Below, piece by piece: positions 1 through 10,748 of a DNA stretch of 64,000 nt. The notes under the pieces are model-generated. The model did no database searches. It was not told the origin of the DNA and saw only the letters and a list, made by a program, of their open reading frames with translations. Every line of letters starts with the position of its first letter. Position 1 is the stretch's first letter. Made by a program: the position numbers and the translations under genes. The DNA is from Yoonia maricola (GTDB taxonomy: Bacteria > Pseudomonadota > Alphaproteobacteria > Rhodobacterales > Rhodobacteraceae): NCBI RefSeq assembly GCF_002797915.1, contig NZ_PGTY01000002.1, positions 465,001 through 529,000 on the forward strand, read 5' to 3'.

Positions 1-2301
<2,301 letters not shown>

Positions 2302-2423
2302 TGATCCAGTAATAGTAAGACTGGCAAATCAAAGTTCATACACACACAATCATCAGTATACGATGATCAAGGAACAACGCGTCATGTGCATACATGGCAA
2401 GCTGATGTTTTGTACTTCTTTTT
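2302..2423 (+). other. 23S-5S internal transcribed spacer
   Basis: A short A/T-rich spacer with no gene. Its last part (2411-2420) is one arm of a perfect inverted repeat that encloses the 5S gene, which fits an rRNA processing stem. Confidence 0.7.
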
Positions 2424-2556
2424 TGGTTTGGTGATCATAGCGCGAGCAAAACACCCGATCCCATCCCGAACTCGGCAGTTAAGTGCCGCAGCGCTGATGG
2501 TACTGCGTCTTAAGGCGTGGGAGAGTAAGTCATTGCCAAACCTAATAAGAAGTACA
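2411..2556 (+). other. Inverted repeat enclosing the 5S gene (probable processing stem)
   Basis: tgtacttctt at 2411-2420 is the exact reverse complement of aagaagtaca at 2547-2556, and the whole 5S gene lies between them. A 10-bp stem of this kind would extend the 5S terminal helix and could guide endonuclease processing of the precursor. The pairing is seen directly; the processing role is inferred. Confidence 0.6.
2424..2543 (+). rRNA. rrf: 5S ribosomal RNA
   Basis: About 120 nt with the typical alphaproteobacterial 5S core (cgatcccatcccgaactcgg, then ggtactgcgtc and gtgggagagta). The terminal helix is visible: ggtttgg at 2425-2431 pairs with ccaaacc at 2536-2542. It follows the 23S by about 120 nt, as expected within an rrn operon. 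Confidence 0.96.
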
Positions 2557-2679
2557 AGTTATCTCTCTATCGATGACAAACATAAAATCACCTTAATTGA
2601 TTGCACATCTGGCACTTGCCAGTAACAAGTTCGTGAGTTCTATAGGCTACAACTTTAAGTAGCTGACATGGAACCAAAA

Positions 2680-3192
2680 ATGACCAAACTTACCTTCGTA
2701 TTTGCAGCAGCGTTGTTGACTGCTGGTTGCGCCACGAACCTGACACCGACAGAAGGTCCGGTTTCGGCTTCTGTGACGAGTGCGGCCGTTTCAGAACGGC
2801 TTGCAAATGGCCGCAATGAAACCATGGTGCGCGCCTACCTGCCCGCCGATACTGGCGAGACCGGCCTTGGGGCCGAAGTTGCAGGCGCTGAATGTAGCCT
2901 TACATCAGATGAACTGACCGCCAACGTCACAACGCCGCAAGCCGTCATTCTCCCATCATTCAAACAACGCGGCGCTCTTGAAAACAGAGGAGTTCCTGGC
3001 GCGATCCTCGTTGATTGTGAATATCAGGGTCAGGCCGGTCGCGTCCTGTTGACGGCCCAAGAAAAAGACCTCGCTGTTGTCTCTGGTGCTGGTGTCGGGG
3101 GGCTGTTGATCGGCTTGGCCGTGTCTGGCGTTGCCGCGAATACAACACCCTGGAGCTATGGACCTGTGGCCAATGTCGCCTTGGCGAACTGA
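2680..3192 (+). CDS. Small lipoprotein, tandem paralogue 1, inside the rrn operon
   Basis: About 170 aa. The N-terminus is a lipoprotein signal: a charged start, a hydrophobic run and a lipobox LTAGC that makes Cys17 the predicted lipidated residue. An upstream in-frame ATG at 2668 adds four residues (MEPK); the ATG at 2680 has a GGAA ribosome site and gives a cleaner signal. The mature part shares its layout with the next gene: VRAYLP, AEC..TSDELTANV.TPQAV..P.F, then RG.P.A..V.C. A glycine/valine-rich hydrophobic stretch (GVGGLLIGLAVSGVA) lies near the C-terminus. It begins about 135 nt after the 5S rRNA with no terminator seen between them, so it may be on the rRNA transcript. I do not recognise the family. 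Confidence 0.8.
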   Translation: MTKLTFVFAAALLTAGCATNLTPTEGPVSASVTSAAVSERLANGRNETMVRAYLPADTGETGLGAEVAGAECSLTSDELTANVTTPQAVILPSFKQRGALENRGVPGAILVDCEYQGQAGRVLLTAQEKDLAVVSGAGVGGLLIGLAVSGVAANTTPWSYGPVANVALAN

Positions 3193-3197
3193 TCGTC

Positions 3198-3719
3198 ATG
3201 AAGCGCACGTCTTTCTGCGGGTTGGCACTGGTCGCTTTTGCGGCCTGTGCTGACACATCACTTCCTGTTTCTGGTCCGACGGTGGCCATGACTCAATCAC
3301 GCGCGATCAACGCTGACCAGACCATTGGCACTTCAACGACGCTGGTCCGTACGTTTATAAAAGACGCGGAGGGTAACCGAACAGAGATATCCGGCGTGAC
3401 CTGTCGATTACGGTCGGACCAGCTATCCGCGCAGGTCATCACACCGCAGAACGTAGCCTACCCCACGTTCCTGCAAGCGGCGCGGTTCGAAAAGCGTGGT
3501 CTACCCGATGCTCTGGTTGTGACCTGCTCCAACGGAGATCGGAGCGGCACGCAAGTTATGCCCCCCGTCACGCAAGGCAGCGCGCGCCCGCAACCCGGGA
3601 CAACGACAACGACTTCGGGGAGCACCACAGTATCGACGTCTTTGGTACCGTTGACGGGGAATATTTCATCAAGTTACCCATGGACGTTCCCGGCGCGGCT
3701 GGATGTAGAGATCGAATAG
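3198..3719 (+). CDS. Small lipoprotein, tandem paralogue 2, inside the rrn operon
   Basis: 173 aa with a lipoprotein signal (hydrophobic run ending FAACA, Cys17). The middle resembles the preceding gene: TLVRTFI, then VTCRLRSDQLSAQVITPQN..YPTF, then EKRGLPDALVVTC. The two therefore arose by tandem duplication and have diverged strongly. The C-terminal third is a Thr/Ser-rich linker (TTTTTSGSTTVSTS) unlike paralogue 1. It starts 5 nt after the stop of paralogue 1, so the two are co-transcribed. It ends about 100 nt before tRNA-fMet. Function unknown; a periplasmic or outer-membrane-anchored location is inferred from the signal. Confidence 0.8.
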   Translation: MKRTSFCGLALVAFAACADTSLPVSGPTVAMTQSRAINADQTIGTSTTLVRTFIKDAEGNRTEISGVTCRLRSDQLSAQVITPQNVAYPTFLQAARFEKRGLPDALVVTCSNGDRSGTQVMPPVTQGSARPQPGTTTTTSGSTTVSTSLVPLTGNISSSYPWTFPARLDVEIE

Positions 3720-3821
3720 AGGTTCAGAAAATTCTGTCGCAATTTGGCCGAAGACCTCTTGTGCTTCATATATCAGTGCAGTAGTACCAGCAAACACAAG
3801 GTAAATACCTTGCAAATTTGG

Positions 3822-5530
<1,709 letters not shown>

Positions 5531-5531
<1 letters not shown>

Positions 5532-5740
5532 TACTTATGATCCTTCTGTGTGCTGTGATCGATACGTGCAGCCTCGCGGGCCAGAGCTTTGATGGCATTC
5601 CGCAGGCCATGAAAGTTGGCTGACTCTGACGGGCGTTTAGCCAGTGTAATGCCGTTGTGGCCGACAATCAGACGCATGGCCGGGGCCAATGATGGTTTGT
5701 CATTTGTATCGAGGCTGTGCGGGTGGGTGGTCGTTCTCAA
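5531..5740 (-). CDS. Small basic protein coupled to the recombinase
   Basis: About 69 aa if translation begins at TTG 5740, which has a good AGGAG site seven bases upstream. The frame stays open to an ATG at 5911 (126 aa), but that start lacks a ribosome site and the extra N-terminus looks non-coding. The stop TAG shares a base with the GTG start of the recombinase, so the two are translationally coupled. The C-terminal half is basic and helical (LRNAIKALAREAARID). A directionality factor or accessory DNA-binding protein would fit the position, but no family is recognised. Confidence 0.55.
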
Positions 5741-5914
5741 AAGATTTCTCCTACTGGTGTGGATGCGATCAAAGCGACCGCGTTCACAGACGACGTAGGA
5801 GTAATATTTATGCAATTCTGCAGGGCGGGCAGCTGAAGTGAATAGGTTTATGTGGATAAACTCACCTGTAATCAGAAATGCTGGGTCTAGTGCGATATCA
5901 TTCACAAGCATGCA

Positions 5915-6319
5915 TCAACTTATGTCGAGCTCGGAGCTCAGCGCCCCCAAAACCAGTTCGAGATATCGATTTGCGACGCATGGCGCGATGTAGTGTCCCT
6001 CGGGGCCGATTGCTTCAATCTCGATGTCCGCCGGCACGTCTTCATGATAACCGCGTTCAAGTTTGATCCACCTCTTGGTCGTGCGCATCAGCCGCTTTGG
6101 CATATTGAGTTGCCACATCGGACCCGTGACGATCGTGTCGCGTTTGCGCTTGGGGTATCCGGACACAACACCTTGCATCCGCAGTGTGCCATCATCGTGG
6201 GTAACGATGCCCCAGTGTCTGATTGAAGCGGCGGGTGTCCGGGCCGGACTCGGTTCGATCATCAAGATGTGTAAGCGGCGCATATCATCGGGATCAGTGA
6301 AGAATTTTGGATCAAGCAT
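5915..6319 (-). CDS. Hypothetical protein in the M41-protease operon
   Basis: 134 aa starting MLDPKFFTDPDD. The ATG at 6319 overlaps the stop of the AAA+ protease gene (ATGCTTGA), a classic coupling arrangement, and is preferred over the longer frame from 6364, which lies inside the protease gene. The sequence has short beta-like segments with conserved-looking motifs (HWGIVTHDDGTLRMQGVVSGYP, split by basic residues; IAPCVANRYLELVLG). No domain is recognised. Coupling to the protease suggests an adaptor, substrate or partner, which is inference only. Confidence 0.7.
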   Translation of the reverse strand: MLDPKFFTDPDDMRRLHILMIEPSPARTPAASIRHWGIVTHDDGTLRMQGVVSGYPKRKRDTIVTGPMWQLNMPKRLMRTTKRWIKLERGYHEDVPADIEIEAIGPEGHYIAPCVANRYLELVLGALSSELDIS

Positions 6320-8624
6320 CGTCGTTGCCCAACGTCGTAGCGGAGAGCGCTGTCGGGCCATCATCAGCCGGACCCAGGAGCGCTGTGATGTCGTTCTGTC
6401 CGAGTTCGCGGTGCGTGATGAGGGCTTTTGCCACCCGCTCTAACGCGACGCGGCTGTTCTCAATGATCTGAGCCACGCGATCGTGCTGCTTCTTTAGGAC
6501 GGCTTCGATGTGAGTATCGTAATGGTCACCTGGCCTGTACTGCATACCGGTGCCACATTGGATGTGGCTGAGCCTGTCGCCGAGGCCCCATTCGAAGGCT
6601 AAATTTGCTGCTAGTTCAGTGGCGCGGGACAAGTCAGAGTTCATACCCAGTCCCGCCCCATTGGATGGGCCATCGAGAAATGTGCGTTCTGCGGCATGGC
6701 CTGCTAGCAGGACTGCAATTTGATCGAGAGCGGTGTCGAGAGTGTGCAGCGGAACGTCATGGGCGCTGACGAACCCGCCGAAGCCGGTGATCGCGGCCTT
6801 GCGTGGCGCAGGAATGCCAAGACGATGACCGACAACAATATGCCCTGCTTCATGCACTGCGACGCGCCAGAGCAGATCGGTCTCCAGAGCCGGACAAATG
6901 CGCGCTGCAGCGGCCGCGAGATGACTCTGTTGTAGTGGAATGCGCGCGGCACGTGCCAGACCTCGCGCTTCCCGGACAAAGGCAGTCACTTGCGCGCCAG
7001 ATGCGCCGAGTAATTGGCCTGTGATCGGGTGCAGCGTCAGGGTCTCGGCATCCTCGCCAAGAGCGCGTTTGAGAATGCGTAGGACGGCAGTTCTGTCCGG
7101 GTTTGAAAGTTCGATTTTGAGGTCAAACCTGCCAGGGCGCGCGACCGCTGGATCAATCATGTCCGGAAAATTTGTCGCGCCCAGCAAAATAACACCGGGG
7201 GTATCGTTTAGATGAGACAGGTGTTCCAACAGCCCGTTCACGACACCGACGATATAGTCAGAACGGCGGTTTGGCCGGTTGCGGTGTGTGAATGAGTCTA
7301 ACTCATCAAGGAAAAATACGCTGGGGGCTGCGCGGACAGCTTCGCCGACTTTCCCGGACAAAGCATTGAGCATGTCGCCTTGATGTCCGTGCTTCTGACA
7401 GTCGGCATAGCTAGTGGCGATGAGTGGAATGTTCAAAGATCCGGCGAGTGCCGACGCAAGCAGCGTTTTACCATTCCCAGGCGGGCCATAAAAGAGGACT
7501 GACGACGAGACCTCGCGCCAGTCTAGTTGTCCGGTTTTCCAACTCTCAATATCAGCGACCAGTCGGCTCACAGATGCGCGTACATCTTCACACAAAACGA
7601 TATCGTCCAGGGTCGTTTCTGCGGGTGGCAAAGTCCGGGAACGTGCCGAGGCTGTGGCAATGGCTTTAGCGACCTTGATCGTTGTAGCCTCAAGAAATGC
7701 GCCTTCGATGACAGACAGCGGAAGCGATGCGATGTCATTGTCAGACGGTAGAATGTCCCTGAGCGCATTTTCGGACAAAGCGCCCGTGGCCGTATGTGTC
7801 GCGCGCAGAATCTCAACGATCATTTCTGCGGACAGTGGAGGCCAGTCCAGCACGGAGGAACACACAGCGCGAAGCGTGGGCGACATGGATTTTGCATCCG
7901 ATGGCAAGGCTAGGATCTTGTAACCGCTTGAGATGGCCTCAGTGATAGATGTCTCGTAGTCATCTTTCGGAGCAAAATTTCGGCTTGCGCTAGCGTGAGA
8001 GTCCTTTGTGGAAACAGGTGTTTTGAAGCCACGCCAAGTGTCGTCGTCGAGGTCGGAGAGATCGGCAAGGCGTTGCAACACATGATCAATGTTCTTCCAC
8101 GCTGCTTTGCGCTCCGTTCTGTCTGGAATTGCGAGCAGGCTGACAGCGCGTGGCGCAGTAATCTGTGATACAATTTCTGCATCCGAAAGGGCTACGGCGA
8201 AACGAGCTGCGACGATCAGCATTGCTGCCGGCGGTTGATGAAGAAAAGGACTGCCGTTGATGGCTGCGGCCCAGGGATCGATGCCCGCTTTGATAGCACC
8301 CGCGATCTCGTTTCGCGTCATGGCTGAGGCAGCCGGCTCTGCTGCATATGGCCCGTTGAGGGCATGGTCGAGGTCATCGCGTGTTGGCGGCTTAGGCTCT
8401 GAGGCGTCTTCGACGTTGATGTCATCGAACTCGATGTCCGGATCGATCGGGACAAGACGGGTTCGTTCGCGGTGCCACACAGCAATAGCGCGCAAAAGCG
8501 GGCGCATGATAGCGAGCGAATGCGCTGATGGCGCATGGTTAAGGGGCGCGCTTACGCGCGGGTTCATTGATGAATTGAGCATTGAACATATCCAAAGCAA
8601 AGGGAGTGGGTGGGAGGGCCACAT
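6312..8624 (-). CDS. Soluble FtsH-like AAA+ ATPase/M41 metallopeptidase
   Basis: 770 aa from ATG 8624; internal ATGs at 8582 and 8567 are also possible because the first ATG lies in a hairpin. The AAA+ domain has Walker A GPPGNGKT (380-387), Walker B VFFLDELDSF (about 437-445), a sensor/arginine-finger region ATNFPDMIDPAVARPGRFD (about 483-501), then a peptidase-M41-like domain with zinc motif HEAGH (591-595) and a likely third ligand Asp in NSDLSRATELA (about 664). Unlike housekeeping FtsH, no N-terminal transmembrane segment is seen; instead there are about 330 residues without a recognisable domain. Expected activity is ATP-driven proteolysis in the cytosol. Such proteases are known from accessory regions, but the target here is unknown. 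Confidence 0.88.
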   Translation of the reverse strand: MWPSHPLPLLWICSMLNSSMNPRVSAPLNHAPSAHSLAIMRPLLRAIAVWHRERTRLVPIDPDIEFDDINVEDASEPKPPTRDDLDHALNGPYAAEPAASAMTRNEIAGAIKAGIDPWAAAINGSPFLHQPPAAMLIVAARFAVALSDAEIVSQITAPRAVSLLAIPDRTERKAAWKNIDHVLQRLADLSDLDDDTWRGFKTPVSTKDSHASASRNFAPKDDYETSITEAISSGYKILALPSDAKSMSPTLRAVCSSVLDWPPLSAEMIVEILRATHTATGALSENALRDILPSDNDIASLPLSVIEGAFLEATTIKVAKAIATASARSRTLPPAETTLDDIVLCEDVRASVSRLVADIESWKTGQLDWREVSSSVLFYGPPGNGKTLLASALAGSLNIPLIATSYADCQKHGHQGDMLNALSGKVGEAVRAAPSVFFLDELDSFTHRNRPNRRSDYIVGVVNGLLEHLSHLNDTPGVILLGATNFPDMIDPAVARPGRFDLKIELSNPDRTAVLRILKRALGEDAETLTLHPITGQLLGASGAQVTAFVREARGLARAARIPLQQSHLAAAAARICPALETDLLWRVAVHEAGHIVVGHRLGIPAPRKAAITGFGGFVSAHDVPLHTLDTALDQIAVLLAGHAAERTFLDGPSNGAGLGMNSDLSRATELAANLAFEWGLGDRLSHIQCGTGMQYRPGDHYDTHIEAVLKKQHDRVAQIIENSRVALERVAKALITHRELGQNDITALLGPADDGPTALSATTLGNDDA

Positions 8625-8637
8625 GCGCGTGGCCCTC
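8614..8637 (-). promoter_or_regulatory. Hairpin between the GIY-YIG-like and protease genes
   Basis: A perfect 9-bp stem (gagggccac / gtggccctc) with a 6-nt loop lies between the two genes and contains the first ATG of the protease frame. There is no good U-tract, so it is more likely a translational control or mRNA-processing element than a terminator. Confidence 0.45.
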
Positions 8638-8647
8638 TGGCTAAGGC

Positions 8648-9634
8648 TTAGGCGGCTCTATCAGGATGGGTCGTAAACGACTTCCAATCGGTTGAAAGGT
8701 TCGGGTCCCAGCCAGCCTCGACTGCGTCCAACAGTGACGAAATATGGCCCCGCCCACGCTCATGATAGATTTCGCTGGTTGTCCGGAGATGAGCGCTGAA
8801 ATGATCTCGAGAAACGATCAGTTCGGGGCGCTCAGATTCGATATGAGAATGCAGGGCTTTCTCCACACAAATCGCAGCGTGTCCGGTTTCCAATTCGATC
8901 TCACGGTCCAGTGTTCCGCGCGTCTCCGCTGGATCAAATTGCACTTGTTTCACGCGATAAATAGGGTTGTTGCTAAAGCCCAGTTTGATCACAGGAATGG
9001 TAGGTAACATGAAGCTGAGCAGATAGATTTTGCTCGGTTTTGAGGCCCAACTTTCTTCACATCCAGCGCAGTTGACATCAAGGTTGCGCATATTTGCGAC
9101 GCCTACATCTTGGTGATGTCCGCACTCATGTCGATAGTGCCGATAACTTGGATTATTCCGGAGTGCCGGGCCCACAAGTTGCCAGCCCGCAAATTTCGCT
9201 TCCGCTTCGTGAAGGGCATACGTACAGTCCCGGCAGCTCAGTTTAAAACCGCCAGCTGCAGCGGCTTCAACGCGCAGGTGTTGACGCCGATCAATGTGGC
9301 CACACTCGAATTGGTACTCACCATAGTGCCGGTCTTTCTCAGGGTCGGGCCCGAGAAGGACTGCGCCAACACTTTCTGCCGCAGCTTTACGACGTTGCTC
9401 AATGCAGTGACCGCACTCAGGGTTATGTCCGAGAACGACGCTAATGCGTTTGCGTGTCGCGTTGCCGCAGTGATTGCATTCGAGCACAACATGAAGGCGA
9501 TCAAGGGTGCGGCCAATAAGGTCAAACCCCTTATTTTTGGCCGCGTTGCGCCAGTGCTTTGGCTTATCGCCGGCGAAGACTGGAAGAAATTCATGATCAA
9601 TAGGAAATGCATAAAATGTGTCGGTTAAAGGCAT
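8648..9634 (-). CDS. Zinc-ribbon protein with C-terminal GIY-YIG-like nuclease domain
   Basis: 328 aa from MPLTDTF, chosen because GGAG lies seven bases upstream of ATG 9634; the frame opens at 9685. The first two thirds hold three repeated Cys/His units: C53-x2-C56 with C74-x2-C77, then ECGH with CRDC, then ECGH with CAGC. The spacing suggests three zinc ribbons. The C-terminal third (from about residue 202) reads KIYLLSF, KLGFSNNPIYRVKQVQF, then a long segment with ALHSHIESERPE, which fits the T5orf172/GIY-YIG nuclease fold. It precedes the M41 protease in the same operon. Nucleic-acid binding and cleavage are inferred; catalytic competence is not proven. Confidence 0.7.
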   Translation of the reverse strand: MPLTDTFYAFPIDHEFLPVFAGDKPKHWRNAAKNKGFDLIGRTLDRLHVVLECNHCGNATRKRISVVLGHNPECGHCIEQRRKAAAESVGAVLLGPDPEKDRHYGEYQFECGHIDRRQHLRVEAAAAGGFKLSCRDCTYALHEAEAKFAGWQLVGPALRNNPSYRHYRHECGHHQDVGVANMRNLDVNCAGCEESWASKPSKIYLLSFMLPTIPVIKLGFSNNPIYRVKQVQFDPAETRGTLDREIELETGHAAICVEKALHSHIESERPELIVSRDHFSAHLRTTSEIYHERGRGHISSLLDAVEAGWDPNLSTDWKSFTTHPDRAA

Positions 9635-9742
9635 AGATGTACTCCATAGCTGTATCAGCCACTGCGGCTCTGCAGAGGTGATCAAAATGAGAAAGATTGG
9701 GGAGGTGGGTCGCTCGTCCTATTCACAGGGCAAACGAAAACC

Positions 9743-10231
9743 CTAGATAGCTGAGGGGTGCTGCAGGATTGCGCGGAATGACATGAGAGCAGTGTTTCCA
9801 GCGAATGCGCCCGTAAGTGCCTCGGCCTCCCTCAGCATTTCACGAATATCAGTGGGCAGATCTTTGTGGCCCGTTTTGATGGCGCGAATTGCGAGGCCAC
9901 TCGTCGTCAATGATGAGACGTCGGGATCAAACGCGGGGTTCGTCTCGAAAAGCTCAAGTGCAGCCTCACGAAGAGCAAAATGAGCGGTCTCGGTGTCTCG
10001 CACCATGCGCAATGCTTCAATGCAAAGCGACCAGGCTAGCCGTGCATTTTTCTTTCTGGCGCGGCCTTCAGGCGTTTCCAAGTTATGACGCTTTTCAAAA
10101 ACAAGCCAATCGGCGCGTTGAGCATCGAAATACAAGTCTAGCGCTTTGCGGAAAGCAAGTTTGTCGTCCGCCAGAATAGAGTTCAGTGATGCAGCCGTGT
10201 GCGGCGGCGTGGTAGGGGTAGTGTCAGCCAT
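9743..10231 (-). CDS. Hypothetical helical protein, first gene of the protease/recombinase operon
   Basis: 162 aa; ATG 10231 has AAGGAG six bases upstream. The sequence is almost entirely alpha-helical and charged (FRKALDLYFDAQRADW, FEKRHNLETPEGRARKK) with no recognised domain. It is followed after about 110 nt by the zinc-ribbon gene and diverges from a ribbon-helix-helix regulator gene across a 106-nt control region, so it is probably the first gene of the operon running through to the recombinase. Confidence 0.7.
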   Translation of the reverse strand: MADTTPTTPPHTAASLNSILADDKLAFRKALDLYFDAQRADWLVFEKRHNLETPEGRARKKNARLAWSLCIEALRMVRDTETAHFALREAALELFETNPAFDPDVSSLTTSGLAIRAIKTGHKDLPTDIREMLREAEALTGAFAGNTALMSFRAILQHPSAI

Positions 10232-10304
10232 ATCGATCTCCTTGGGTTGGTATGGTCAGCGTAGGCGACAGAGTTGCACCTCTGTTGCTTACGTGCTTTA
10301 TATA

Positions 10305-10345
10305 ATATCAAGAAATCAAACGTCAATAGATGATATCATGAAATC
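10305..10345. promoter_or_regulatory. Probable operator of the ribbon-helix-helix regulator
   Basis: atatcaagaaatc (10305-10317) is repeated as atatcatgaaatc (10333-10345) with one mismatch, 28 bp apart. The second copy overlaps a perfect palindrome atgatatcat (10330-10339) that includes the start codon of the regulator. This fits autoregulation and control of the divergent operon by the RHH protein; binding is inferred. Confidence 0.5.
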
Positions 10346-10508
10346 TCGTGGAAGACCTAAAGTAGATACCCAGCCAGTGATGGTACGCATGCCAACCGAG
10401 CTGGTGGAGCAGCTTGATCAGGTGCGTCGTGAGGAGCCTGATTTACCCAGCAGGCCCGAATTGATACGCAGGATTGTCGAAGAATGGATGGCACAAAGAT
10501 CATCTTGA
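10338..10508 (+). CDS. Ribbon-helix-helix (CopG/Arc-type) transcriptional regulator
   Basis: 56 aa starting MKSRGRPKVDTQ. The beta strand PVMVRMPTELVEQLDQVRRE and the second helix PSRPELIRRIVEEWM match the RHH fold, which binds DNA as a dimer. The open frame begins far upstream at 10146, but that part overlaps the divergent gene and has no coding character; the ATG at 10338 sits in a palindromic operator. It probably controls the divergent operon that includes the island recombinase, which would make it a switch for island mobility. No partner toxin lies downstream. Confidence 0.75.
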   Translation: MKSRGRPKVDTQPVMVRMPTELVEQLDQVRREEPDLPSRPELIRRIVEEWMAQRSS

Positions 10509-10748
10509 ATAAGGGGTGACGGTGCTTAGGATTCTGCGTTGGAGGCAACCTGGCTCGCTATGGACTAATTTAGCTCAAATACGTTGTGGTGTTAACGACT
10601 GGCAGAAATCAGACTTCCGCTGAGGTACCGCCCGAGGACCCCTTTTAGTTTTGATTCACCTTGGGCTCAGCTAAGCAGACGTACGAAAAGCCTCCTATAC
10701 GTAGCCGTTACAAACCAAGTTCACCTTTCCGAAGTGGCTTCAGAGATA

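Noticed and set aside
5741-5911. N-terminal extension of the small recombinase-linked protein
   Set aside because: No ribosome site at ATG 5911 and the translation looks non-coding; TTG 5740 has AGGAG.
10338-10508. Antitoxin of a toxin-antitoxin pair
   Set aside because: The RHH protein could be an antitoxin, but no toxin gene lies beside it on the same strand.
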